A stretch of DNA of 29,258 nucleotides from JAQWUY01 sp049615605 (GCA_049615605.1 JBMZFW010000009.1:1-29258); one strand, 5' to 3'; counted from the first letter of the stretch, positions 7,770-15,302 are shown. Numbers and translations: made by a program. The notes: generated from the sequence alone by a model not told the origin.

Positions 7770-9179
7770 ATGATGAGTGATAAAAAACCATTCAACAAAG
7801 GCGACAAGCCTTTTAACAAAGACCGCAAACCTTTCAATAAAGATAGAAAACCTTTTGATAAAGACAGGAAGCCTTTTGATAAAGACAAACCAAACTTTAA
7901 AGGTCGCAAACAATTTACCAACAAATTAATTTCACCAAGACTTGGTGCTTTCTATTTACTAGAAGCTGCCCTTGTTGATAAAAAGCCACTGGAATTTGTG
8001 GAACACAGAACACTTAAACAAATTGACCCAAAAAACCGTGGGCTTGCCCGTATGATTGCATATACGGCACTGCGTCATAATGTGGAACTTGACTTATTAA
8101 TAAATGAATTTGTGGACGAAGAAATCTTTACACCACAAGTGGAAATATTTTTAAAAGTTGGCTTAACACAAATCTTATATATGGATGTTGCCGACCACGC
8201 AGCGGTAAGTGAAACAATCAATGCGGTATTTGGTAAAGCCCTGCCAAGTAAAGGTATGATTAATGCAATTCTTCGTCGTGGGGTTGATGAAGGCAAAGAT
8301 TTCCTTAAAGGTCATACAGATGTAATTAATATGCCAAAATATTTATGGCGTTCGTGGGTAAATACTTATGGTGAAAAACCAGCCCGTCAAATATTGGAAG
8401 TATTACAAACACAAGCCCCTGTTGATATTACGGTTAAGAAAGACCCTGAAACTTGGGCGGAAAAACTTGATGGTAAAGTTCTTCCAACTGGTGGGGTGCG
8501 TTTAAAATCAGGCGGTAAAATTGTAACGCTTGAAGGTTTTGAAACTGGCGATTGGTGGGTACAAGATTTATCTGCACAAATTCCCGTTCACTTAATGGGC
8601 GATATTGCCGGTAAAAAAGTTATTGATTTATGTTCTGCCCCTGGGGGTAAGACTTCACAATTATTAGCCCGCGGTGCAAAAGTAATTGCCGTTGACCACA
8701 ACGAATTCCGTCTTAATAAAATGCGTGAAAATATGGAAAGATTGGACTTAAATGATAACCTTACAATTAAATTATCCGATGCGGTAAAATATCAAGTTGG
8801 CGAAAAAGCCGATATTGTATTATTAGATGCACCGTGTTCGGCAACGGGTACAATTCGTAAAAATCCAGACCTGCCATATATTAAAGATTCAGGTTTAATT
8901 TCTTCTGTGGCAAAATTACAACGCCAAATGTTAACAAAGGCAGTTGATATGGTAAAAGAAGGTGGTATGATTGTATTTGCTACTTGTTCATTACAACCAG
9001 AAGAAGGCGAACACCACTTAAAAGATTTACCAGAAGGTTTAAAAGTTTTGCCAGTGCGTCGTAAAGAAGTACCGGGGCTTGAAAAGGCAATTACACCAAA
9101 AGGTGTGCTTCGTATATTACCAACGATGTATGAAGATGGGTGTGATGGTTTCTTTATCGCAAGATTTATAAAAACTTAA
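7770..9179 (+). CDS. rsmB: 16S rRNA (cytosine-C5)-methyltransferase, RsmB type, with repetitive N-terminal tail
   Basis: SAM-dependent enzyme expected to make m5C967 in 16S rRNA. Of 469 residues, 1-48 are a basic low-complexity tail of KPF[ND]KDR heptads. Residues about 50-185 form the NusB-like RNA-binding domain, and 280-469 the methyltransferase. The SAM loop is DLCSAPGGKTSQLL (286-299). The two active-site cysteines are in PCSATGT (C356) and TCSLQPEE (C406). The start at 7770 (or 7773, ATGATG) follows AAGGAAAAAG. RsmB and its paralogues share this fold, so the exact target base is inferred from the NusB domain. It converges on the stress-protein gene, with element C between them. Confidence 0.9.
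   Translation: MMSDKKPFNKGDKPFNKDRKPFNKDRKPFDKDRKPFDKDKPNFKGRKQFTNKLISPRLGAFYLLEAALVDKKPLEFVEHRTLKQIDPKNRGLARMIAYTALRHNVELDLLINEFVDEEIFTPQVEIFLKVGLTQILYMDVADHAAVSETINAVFGKALPSKGMINAILRRGVDEGKDFLKGHTDVINMPKYLWRSWVNTYGEKPARQILEVLQTQAPVDITVKKDPETWAEKLDGKVLPTGGVRLKSGGKIVTLEGFETGDWWVQDLSAQIPVHLMGDIAGKKVIDLCSAPGGKTSQLLARGAKVIAVDHNEFRLNKMRENMERLDLNDNLTIKLSDAVKYQVGEKADIVLLDAPCSATGTIRKNPDLPYIKDSGLISSVAKLQRQMLTKAVDMVKEGGMIVFATCSLQPEEGEHHLKDLPEGLKVLPVRRKEVPGLEKAITPKGVLRILPTMYEDGCDGFFIARFIKT
7785..7889 (+). repeat. 21-bp in-frame tandem repeat coding for KPF[ND]KDR heptads
   Basis: Five successive 21-bp units begin at 7785, 7806, 7827, 7848 and 7869, and a broken sixth (KPNFKGR) follows. The units code for KPFNKGD, KPFNKDR, KPFNKDR, KPFDKDR and KPFDKDK. 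Codons vary between units (for example AAACCTTTC and AAGCCTTTT) while the peptide is kept. This suggests selection on the basic/aromatic peptide rather than a very recent duplication. Confidence 0.9.
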
Positions 9180-9180
9180 A

Positions 9181-9274
9181 TTGTTTTATTGAGTCTAGTA
9201 TAAAAAAAGGCAATGCGTAGACTACGGATAGTAATTAAGCATTGCCTTTTGAATATAATAGACCAATAAAATTT
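9181..9274 (-). repeat. Nested palindromic element C (bidirectional terminator-like)
   Basis: The outer arms share TTTTATTG-GTCT: left 9185-9196, right 9260-9271, with one unpaired A in the left arm. The middle stem is a perfect 12 bp: AAAAGGCAATGC (9205-9216) with GCATTGCCTTTT (9239-9250). The inner hairpin pairs ACTA with TAGT (9221-9232). On the minus strand the stem is followed by seven T, a strong terminator for the stress-protein gene; on plus there are four T. The right arm ends next to that gene's stop codon (9276). Confidence 0.85.
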
Positions 9275-9275
9275 A

Positions 9276-9743
9276 TTATGCTATGGCTTCTAGTTCGTCG
9301 TCTGTGATTGATCCCGGAACAATAGTAATCGGCACATGGAATGAACCAATACCTTTGCCCATAAGGTATGAAATTACAGGACCTGGATTTGCGTCTGTTG
9401 CACAGGCGGCTAGTACGGCGATTGAAATAGATTTTTCTTCGCTTATAAGTTTTGCAAATTCTTCTGCAACATTACCTTCACGCATAATAATTTTTGGTGT
9501 TTCGCCCGTATGGCGTTGTACTTGTTCCACATATTTTTGGATTGTTTCTTTTGCTTCTTCTTCGGCTTCTTGTTTTGCAATTTCAGAAATTGCCAACCAG
9601 TTTTCACCGCCAGATGATGGTTCAATGATATAGGCAAGTGTTACATGACCACCCGTTGCATTTGCACGAAGACATGCGAATTTTAATGCCACTGTCATTT
9701 CATCACTATTGTCCACTAGGACTAAAAAGTTTGTTTTTGACAT
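9276..9743 (-). CDS. Universal stress protein (UspA family)
   Basis: Cytoplasmic protein of 155 residues with one USP domain. The opening beta strand NFLVLVDNSDEM, the segment VTLAYIIEPSSGGENW, and the acidic helix AEEEAKETIQKYVEQV before IIMREGNVAEEF follow the family order. The ATP-binding USP signature (G-2x-G-9x-G-[ST]) is weak here: the C-terminal region reads SYLMGKGIGSFHVPITIVPG. This may be a non-ATP-binding form. Start MSKTNF follows GGGGATAAACA. It lies 38 bp downstream of kdsB on the same strand, so the two are probably cotranscribed. Element C follows its stop. Confidence 0.87.
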   Translation of the reverse strand: MSKTNFLVLVDNSDEMTVALKFACLRANATGGHVTLAYIIEPSSGGENWLAISEIAKQEAEEEAKETIQKYVEQVQRHTGETPKIIMREGNVAEEFAKLISEEKSISIAVLAACATDANPGPVISYLMGKGIGSFHVPITIVPGSITDDELEAIA

Positions 9744-9781
9744 TGTTTATCCCCTATCAATATTTACACTAAATTATAGCA

Positions 9782-10498
9782 TTAACCCGTATAATTTTCT
9801 AGCAATTTATTTAAATCTTCGGGTGTGTCAATTCCCACTGGAATTTCATTAACAAGGCAGGCGTTAATTGTCATTCCATTATCCATTGCGCGCATTTGTT
9901 CCAATGAACGGGATTTTTCATTTTCACTTGGCGGTAATGATATAAATTGCTTTAACGCATCTATACGATAACCGTATATACCAATGTGATGATAAAATGG
10001 CGCATTGCCCACTGCATCGCGTTTAAAGTCGGTTGCCCTTGCAATATTACCCGCATTAAAATCCGCATAACATTTAACCACATTTGGATTGTTTATTTCG
10101 TCTGTATCCGTTATTTCCGCACAAGCAGTTGATATATCGCTATCGTTAAGGGCATTTGCCACCGCACGGATTGTTTCCACATCAACGGTTGGAACATCAC
10201 CTTGTACATTAATTACATTATCAACATCTTTTTCAATTTTTGTTAAGGCTTGGTAAATTCGGTCCGTACCGCTTGGTAAATCATTATCAGTCATTACCGC
10301 ATTACCGCCATGTGATTTTACCGCATCAAAAATTTCCGTATCGCCACAAGCAACATATACTTCGCCAATATCAGATTTCAATGCTTGTTCCATCACACGA
10401 ACAATCATTGGTTTACCTTTTATATCGGCTAGTGGTTTGTTTGGAAAGCGGGTTGCCTGCATACGGGCTGGAATAATAATTATATTTGTCATAACCAT
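9782..10498 (-). CDS. kdsB: 3-deoxy-manno-octulosonate cytidylyltransferase (CMP-Kdo synthetase)
   Basis: Activates Kdo with CTP to CMP-Kdo for the inner core of lipopolysaccharide. The 238 residues have normal length and order. The N-terminal nucleotide-binding loop is IIPARMQATRFPNKPLADI. VNVQGDVP-type and FYHHIGIYGYR-type motifs follow (here NVQGDVPTVD and FYHHIGIYGYRIDAL). LEQMRAMDNG and the C-terminal VGIDTPEDLNKL match the family. Two starts are possible, MVM at 10498 or MTN at 10492; neither has a clear ribosome-binding site, and family alignment favours MTN. It is divergent from cbiB across less than 65 bp. Confidence 0.95.
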   Translation of the reverse strand: MVMTNIIIIPARMQATRFPNKPLADIKGKPMIVRVMEQALKSDIGEVYVACGDTEIFDAVKSHGGNAVMTDNDLPSGTDRIYQALTKIEKDVDNVINVQGDVPTVDVETIRAVANALNDSDISTACAEITDTDEINNPNVVKCYADFNAGNIARATDFKRDAVGNAPFYHHIGIYGYRIDALKQFISLPPSENEKSRSLEQMRAMDNGMTINACLVNEIPVGIDTPEDLNKLLENYTG

Positions 10499-10520
10499 AA
10501 TTTATATAATCATTATATAT

Positions 10521-10549
10521 TTGTAAAGAATATTAAGTTTCTATATATT
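10521..10549 (+). promoter_or_regulatory. Promoter for cbiB, predicting a leaderless mRNA
   Basis: TTGTAA (10521-10526), a 17-bp spacer and TATATT (10544-10549). The transcription start expected 7 bp on is at or next to the cbiB ATG (10556). The lack of any ribosome-binding site before that ATG agrees with leaderless initiation. Confidence 0.45.
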
Positions 10550-10555
10550 AACCAT

Positions 10556-11530
10556 ATGATATACAGTATTGAAATTTATTTACTTATCGTGTCAATAGCA
10601 TTGTTTATTGATACATTCATTCCAGATTTTTCATTTGTTTGGAAATATGTAAAGCACCCTGTTGTTATATTGGGTTCATTAATATCTGTACTTGAAAAAT
10701 TACTATATAACCAATCAAAGTTTAATGGTGGTTTATTATGGGTTATCATCATATCCATTTGGGGCTGTCTTGGTTTTATTGTTGAAAGTTTCCTTAGCCA
10801 ATATGATATATGGGGAATGATAATAAATGGAATTATTGTTGTTATTACCATTGCCAGCTTTGCCCTTAAACACGCGGTAAAAAAAGTAATGGTTAATTTG
10901 GATAAAAACAATATTACAAAAGCAAGGCATTTTGTATCACACCTTTGTTCCCGTGATACAACAAAAATGAAAGCCGATGAATGTGGGCGTTCTGCATTGG
11001 AAAGCCTGTCTGAAAATTTCAGTGATGGGGTTATTGCACCTGTGTTTTATTACTGCTTGTTTGGATTAACTGGGTTGTTTGTATACAAAGCAATTAATAC
11101 ATTGGATTCAATGGTTGGTTATAAATCAGATAAATACAAAAACTTTGGTTTTATTTCGGCAAAAATGGACGATGTGGCAAATTATATTCCCGCACGATTA
11201 AGTATGGTGTTTGTCGTTCTTGGTTCATTGTTTAATGGTAAAACAAATACAGCAAGTGCAATTAATACGGTTGTTAAATTTGCCCATACACACAAAAGCC
11301 CAAATGCAGGGTATCCAGAAAGTGCATTCGCAGGTGCTTTAAAAATAGCCATCGGTGGTAAACGCCATTATGCGGGTATCGGTACAGTTGAAATATGGAT
11401 TGGTGATGGTAATAAGAATGTGGGAAGTACAGACATTTACAATGGAATTAAACTGTTTAATTCAAGTATTATAATTACAATTATTACAATCGTATCAATC
11501 GCAATGTATTTATTGGCGACTGGCTTTTAA
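10556..11530 (+). CDS. cbiB: Adenosylcobinamide-phosphate synthase (CbiB/CobD)
   Basis: Membrane enzyme that joins the aminopropanol phosphate arm to adenosylcobyric acid, the step after CobQ in cobalamin synthesis. The 324 residues carry four or five hydrophobic segments. Family motifs are visible: ARHFVSHLCSRDT (about residues 123-135), the hallmark ALESLSENFSDGVIAPVFYY, and FAHTHKSPNAGYPESAFAGAL, followed by a variant of the usual glycine-rich GGxxxYxG stretch. No ribosome-binding site precedes the ATG (see the promoter entry). The last 21 bp overlap the 3' end of cobQ, tail to tail. Confidence 0.93.
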   Translation: MIYSIEIYLLIVSIALFIDTFIPDFSFVWKYVKHPVVILGSLISVLEKLLYNQSKFNGGLLWVIIISIWGCLGFIVESFLSQYDIWGMIINGIIVVITIASFALKHAVKKVMVNLDKNNITKARHFVSHLCSRDTTKMKADECGRSALESLSENFSDGVIAPVFYYCLFGLTGLFVYKAINTLDSMVGYKSDKYKNFGFISAKMDDVANYIPARLSMVFVVLGSLFNGKTNTASAINTVVKFAHTHKSPNAGYPESAFAGALKIAIGGKRHYAGIGTVEIWIGDGNKNVGSTDIYNGIKLFNSSIIITIITIVSIAMYLLATGF

Positions 11531-12976
11531 AATACCGTCCATATCCAAATACTTTTCAATATGTTCGGCTAGTTCATCAAGGGTTGCTTCAACAGTTTTA
11601 TCATAACTGTTATTTATAATTTTTGTATCAAATATTTTACTTAAAAATGCGCTTCTAAATTCATCATCGTTAAAGATTGAATGAATGTATGAACCGAATA
11701 CTTTACCGCATTTTGAAATTGCACCATCTGGTTGATTATCACCATTGTGTGAAAATGGATTATCACAATCATTACCCGTTGTTTTACCCATATGCATTTC
11801 ATAACCAATAAAGTTTGAATTTGTTATTGTATCAATACCTGTGTATTCATTAAGTTGTTTTGTTGTATCCAATGTGGTTTCCACATTTAATAAACCAAGC
11901 CCTGTAATTGAACTAATATTACTTTCAATATTATTGGGATCATTAATTACATTGCCAAGCATTTGATAACCACCACAAATACCCATTACCAAACCACCAC
12001 GGCGGTGATGTGATTTAATATCAATATCCCAACCAACGGATTTAATATATTCCAAATCGGATATGGTTGATTTTGAACCAACCAATAACACCATATCACA
12101 ATCTGACGGGATTGGTTCGCCGTTTGATAATATATGTAAATCAATATTGTCCGTTTGCTTTAATGGGTCAAGGTCATCAAAGTTTGAAATCCTTGGCGTT
12201 TTTAATACACATATTTTTTTGCTGTTTGCTGTGTCTGTGTTTGAAATGTTATCAAGGGCAACCGCATCTTCGGCTGGTAAGAGTCCCGCCTTTTCAAACC
12301 ATGGTAAAACACCAAAACATTTTAAACCTGTTTCCTTGTTTATAATATCAAGTGCATCATCATATAATTTTATATCACCACGAAACTTATTAATTACATA
12401 ACCTTTAACCAGTTTCTTTTCTTCGGCTGTTAATACCGCCATTGTACCAATTATACTTGCGATTGAACCGCCACGGTCAACATCAACAACCAATATTACA
12501 GGCGTATTTGTTTCAAGGGCAAACCCCATATTTGCAATATCACCGTCCCTAAGGTTTACTTCCGCTGGGGAACCCGCACCCTCAATCACAACAATATCAT
12601 TGTTGTTTATAAGGCGGTTGAATGAATCAAGAACCGCCGACATTAATTCAGGTTTTAATTCACGAAAATATTCACTGCTAACCGATTTTAAAACTTTACC
12701 TTGGACGATTACTTGCGAACCTGTATTTGATTGGGGTTTTAAAAGAACTGGGTTCATATCTGTATGCGCATCTTTACCACACGCCTTTGCTTGTAAAAGC
12801 TGTGCCCTGCCGATTTCACCACCATCAATGGTAACGCCTGCATTGTTTGACATATTTTGTGGTTTAAATGGTGCTGTGTTAATGTTTCTGTTTTTTAAAG
12901 CACGGCAAATGCCAGAAACCATCAAAGATTTCCCCACATCAGAACCAGTACCTTGAAACATTATTTTATTTGTCAT
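11510..12976 (-). CDS. cobQ: Cobyric acid synthase (glutamine-hydrolysing)
   Basis: ATP-dependent enzyme that amidates four side chains of adenosylcobyrinic diamide to cobyric acid, using glutamine. The 488 residues have normal length. An N-terminal dethiobiotin-synthetase-like domain has P-loop GTGSDVGKS (9-17) and APFKPQNMSNNAGV. A C-terminal class I glutamine amidotransferase domain has the nucleophile in MGICGGYQML (C334) and the histidine in GSYIHSIF (H432). Its product feeds CbiB, coded on the opposite strand and overlapping its 3' end by 21 bp. Upstream lie a half copy and element D, whose edge carries a promoter-like sequence. Confidence 0.95.
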   Translation of the reverse strand: MTNKIMFQGTGSDVGKSLMVSGICRALKNRNINTAPFKPQNMSNNAGVTIDGGEIGRAQLLQAKACGKDAHTDMNPVLLKPQSNTGSQVIVQGKVLKSVSSEYFRELKPELMSAVLDSFNRLINNNDIVVIEGAGSPAEVNLRDGDIANMGFALETNTPVILVVDVDRGGSIASIIGTMAVLTAEEKKLVKGYVINKFRGDIKLYDDALDIINKETGLKCFGVLPWFEKAGLLPAEDAVALDNISNTDTANSKKICVLKTPRISNFDDLDPLKQTDNIDLHILSNGEPIPSDCDMVLLVGSKSTISDLEYIKSVGWDIDIKSHHRRGGLVMGICGGYQMLGNVINDPNNIESNISSITGLGLLNVETTLDTTKQLNEYTGIDTITNSNFIGYEMHMGKTTGNDCDNPFSHNGDNQPDGAISKCGKVFGSYIHSIFNDDEFRSAFLSKIFDTKIINNSYDKTVEATLDELAEHIEKYLDMDGILKASRQ

Positions 12977-13003
12977 TACACAACTTTACTTGAAAATATA
13001 TTG

Positions 13004-13046
13004 TTAGCCAAGCGAATAAACCAGAAAATGATTGTCCATTATAAAT
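13004..13046 (-). repeat. Half copy of the palindromic element (right side only)
   Basis: Eighteen bases at 13005-13022 (TAGCCAAGCGAATAAACC) are identical to 14458-14475 in element E. What follows resembles the right side of element D (CAGA-AAT-ATTG-CCATTA spacing). No matching left half is present. It lies in tandem with element D, in the cobQ leader. Confidence 0.65.
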
Positions 13047-13066
13047 AGATTTTAATGAGTCAAGAA
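13038..13066 (-). promoter_or_regulatory. Promoter-like sequence at the far edge of element D, facing cobQ
   Basis: Minus strand: TTCTTG (13061-13066), 17 bp, TATAAT (13038-13043). The -10 is perfect and the -35 is weak. Transcription would start near 13031 and read into cobQ (start codon 12976). The same arrangement recurs at the edge of element E. Confidence 0.4.
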
Positions 13067-13145
13067 TCAAGAAAGTTATGGCGACTACGACAAGTAGTCA
13101 TTAAGCCATAACTTTCGCAGATAATTGACCATTAAAATCTATTTA
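13042..13145 (-). repeat. Nested palindromic element D
   Basis: The outer arms 13042-13062 and 13126-13145 are perfectly complementary over 20 bp, with a single unpaired A in the left arm. The middle stem is a perfect 12 bp: GAAAGTTATGGC (13071-13082) with GCCATAACTTTC (13105-13116). The inner hairpin GACTAC (13083-13088) with GTAGTC (13094-13099), its loop GACAA and the trailing ATTAA almost repeat element B exactly. The right arm ends 11 bp from the stop codon of the Lys1-like gene. Confidence 0.9.
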
Positions 13146-13168
13146 CCATCTAAAATCTATTTACCGTC
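13133..13168. repeat. 18-bp tandem duplication across the end of the Lys1-like gene
   Basis: TAAAATCTATTTACCATC (13133-13150) is followed at once by TAAAATCTATTTACCGTC (13151-13168); 17 of 18 bases match. The right copy holds the last three sense codons and stop of the minus-strand gene, and the left copy is part of the element D right arm. Confidence 0.9.
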
Positions 13169-14365
13169 CGCATAGTCTTGTAAATATGCAAATGTAGGTG
13201 TCAATTTACCATTTTTACAAATTGTGCCTTTTTCAATGCGACCGTCATCATTACCCATATAATATTCTAGCATTTCATTAATTAATGAAGCACCAAAGTT
13301 TGAAGATGCGTCCCTTGGGATTGAGCTTGGTAAATTATCAACAGCTGTTATTGTAATGTTGTCTTTATTGTTAAATACAGGTTCTTCGTTAAATGTTTGT
13401 CGTGAAACATCATAAGAAATATTATCAAGCTTTGTTTCGCGTAATGTTGTTGGAATTGGCCCCGGTAAATCACACGATACATCGGATATAATTTCAATTG
13501 GGAATTTATCTTTATCCGCAATGTCATTCATATCAAAAAATACGCTTGAACGCCTGTCCCAGAAATGCCCCGATACATAAATATCCGAAACTTCTGCGTA
13601 TGGTAAAAAGTTGCTTTCAAAACCCGATGGGTCGGCAAAAAATTCTGTTTCAACCATTTCACTGTTATCAATTCGTTTAATGTAATCTTTTGGTGATAAT
13701 GCGACAAACATTCCTTTTTGTGTTTTACCGTTGCTAAGGTATTCTTGTGCAGAAACTGATTTTAAACTAGTTTTTTCAAGAACACTTACCACACCGCCAG
13801 ATACCCTGCCACCAGCACCAGTATTCATTACATTAATATCAAGCGTTGGTAAATTTGATACCACATCATATAAATGATTTACATCTTTTAAAGTATGGGC
13901 AAGGGGAATGTCAAACAAACCATTCCTCTTACCATATACTTTTAGTGCATTATATGCACCAACTATGCCAGCTTCCCTACCAAATGCTGTTAAGCGTTGA
14001 CCGTTTGGACCAACAAGCACTTCATAATCAATCATTGTTATATTTTTATCAAGTAATGCACGCATTAACTTTTGATTATGTTCTTGCTTTTTAATTGTAT
14101 GTGAAAAGAACACATACGTTTTGTTTGGAATTAAATCATCAACTGGGACTTCTTTAACACCAAATAAAATATCACAATCGGAAACATCTTCGCGAACTTC
14201 AATACCTTGTGCTTGATATTCGCTGTCATCAAAGCAACGAATTGGGCTTGGTTGAACAATTACATCAACATTAAACTTTTGTTTAACTTCGTTTGCTTGT
14301 TCTGGTGTAAATGGCACACGAAAATCGTGTGGCACTTTATTTTCACGCAAGATACCAATTTTCAT
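13157..14365 (-). CDS. Lys1-like amino-acid dehydrogenase (alanine/saccharopine dehydrogenase fold)
   Basis: NAD(P)-dependent oxidoreductase of 402 residues in the AlaDH/PNT fold, most like the saccharopine dehydrogenase (lysine-forming) group. The N-terminal half holds ILRENKVPHDFRVPFTPEQ and IVQPSPIRCF. K71 (FGVKEVP) and H89 (FFSHTIKK) correspond to the catalytic lysine and histidine of yeast Lys1. The nucleotide-binding loop is NTGAGGRVSGG (181-191). From memory, the closest architecture is a protein common in Bacteroidota, so transfer is possible. No saccharopine-forming partner is in the window, so the substrate is open. Start follows AAAGGAAATG. It is flanked by elements D and E. Confidence 0.75.
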   Translation of the reverse strand: MKIGILRENKVPHDFRVPFTPEQANEVKQKFNVDVIVQPSPIRCFDDSEYQAQGIEVREDVSDCDILFGVKEVPVDDLIPNKTYVFFSHTIKKQEHNQKLMRALLDKNITMIDYEVLVGPNGQRLTAFGREAGIVGAYNALKVYGKRNGLFDIPLAHTLKDVNHLYDVVSNLPTLDINVMNTGAGGRVSGGVVSVLEKTSLKSVSAQEYLSNGKTQKGMFVALSPKDYIKRIDNSEMVETEFFADPSGFESNFLPYAEVSDIYVSGHFWDRRSSVFFDMNDIADKDKFPIEIISDVSCDLPGPIPTTLRETKLDNISYDVSRQTFNEEPVFNNKDNITITAVDNLPSSIPRDASSNFGASLINEMLEYYMGNDDGRIEKGTICKNGKLTPTFAYLQDYADGK

Positions 14366-14396
14366 AAAAACATTTCCTTTAAATAAAAAACTGAAA

Positions 14397-14426
14397 AATA
14401 TAAATAGATTTTTGATTGGTTAAGAA
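14397..14426 (-). promoter_or_regulatory. Promoter-like sequence at the far edge of element E, facing the Lys1-like gene
   Basis: Minus strand: TTCTTA (14421-14426), 18 bp, TATATT (14397-14402). A start near 14390 would give a leader of about 25 nt containing the AAAGGAAA ribosome-binding site. It occupies the same place in its element as the sequence at 13038-13066. Confidence 0.4.
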
Positions 14427-14504
14427 TTAGGGGTTTATAAGCGACGGATATAATTAATAGCCAAGCGAATAAACCCGAAGATAATTAACAATCAAAATTA
14501 TTTA
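14401..14504 (-). repeat. Nested palindromic element E
   Basis: The outer arms 14401-14423 and 14482-14504 pair over about 20 positions, with an extra G in the left arm where C, D and F have an unpaired A. The middle stem pairs GGGTTTAT (14431-14438) with ATAAACCC (14469-14476). The central part reads GCGACGGATATAATTAATAG, related to the core of element C. The right arm ends on the base next to the aapP stop codon (14505). Of the C-F group, its T-tail is the weakest. Confidence 0.78.
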
Positions 14505-15284
14505 TTAGTGACCTAGGATTTGTGATAAGAATAACTTAGTACGCTTATTCTTTGGCGACTTGAAGAACTTTTCTGGTTCGTTTTCTTCAATGATTTCACC
14601 ACCATCCATAAAGATTACACGGTCGGCAACACGGCGGGCAAAGCCCATTTCGTGTGTTACACAAATCATTGTCATACCTTGTTCAGCCAAATCAACCATT
14701 ACGTCTAGTACTTCCGAAATCATTTCAGGGTCAAGTGCCGAAGTTGGTTCGTCAAATAACATAATGTCTGGGTTCATACATAATGAACGGGCAATGGCTA
14801 CCCTTTGTTGTTGACCACCAGATAATTGACCTGGGAATTTATCCGCTTGGTGTGGAATTTTTACCCTTTCAAGGAATTTCATTGCAATCTTTTCTGCTTC
14901 TGCCTTTGGCATCTTTTTAACCCAAATCGGGGCAAGAGTACAATTTTCAAGAACCGTTAAGTGTGGGAATAAGTTAAAGTGTTGGAAACACATACCCGCT
15001 TGTTCACGCACCGCATTGATTGATTTAATATCATCTTTTAATGCAACACCGCCAACTGATAATGCACCTTTTTGGAATTCTTCCAATGCATTCACACAAC
15101 GAATAAGTGTTGATTTACCAGAACCAGATGGTCCACATACAACAATCTTTTCGCCTTTTTTCACTTGTAAGTTAATGTTTTTAAGTACATGGAAATCACC
15201 ATACCATTTATGCAACGCATCAATGTTAATAACAACTTCGTTTGTTTTTGTACTTTTCTTTGCTTTTGCTTTTTTTACTGCCAT
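14505..15284 (-). CDS. aapP: Amino-acid ABC transporter ATP-binding protein (AapP)
   Basis: Cytoplasmic ATPase that powers the general L-amino-acid importer. The 259 residues include a lysine-rich N-terminal tail of about 15 residues. Walker A is GPSGSGKST (51-59), the ABC signature LSGGQQQR (154-161), Walker B IMLFDEP (174-180), and the H-loop histidine H211 (VTHEMGF). Start follows AAGGAGAG. It is the last gene of aapJQMP and lies 18 bp downstream of aapM. Element E follows its stop codon at once and probably ends the operon. Confidence 0.95.
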   Translation of the reverse strand: MAVKKAKAKKSTKTNEVVINIDALHKWYGDFHVLKNINLQVKKGEKIVVCGPSGSGKSTLIRCVNALEEFQKGALSVGGVALKDDIKSINAVREQAGMCFQHFNLFPHLTVLENCTLAPIWVKKMPKAEAEKIAMKFLERVKIPHQADKFPGQLSGGQQQRVAIARSLCMNPDIMLFDEPTSALDPEMISEVLDVMVDLAEQGMTMICVTHEMGFARRVADRVIFMDGGEIIEENEPEKFFKSPKNKRTKLFLSQILGH

Positions 15285-15302
15285 TTTAACTCTCCTTAAA
15301 AA

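Noticed and set aside
7716..7924. Minus-strand ORFs rich in repeated Phe/Ile or Leu/Ser heptads
   Set aside because: They are the antisense image of the 21-bp repeat in rsmB, which has clear family support on the plus strand.
13042..13145. Insertion sequence or MITE with target-site duplication
   Set aside because: Inverted ends exist, but no transposase is present and no flanking duplication could be shown for any copy; the nearby 18-bp repeat is on one side only.
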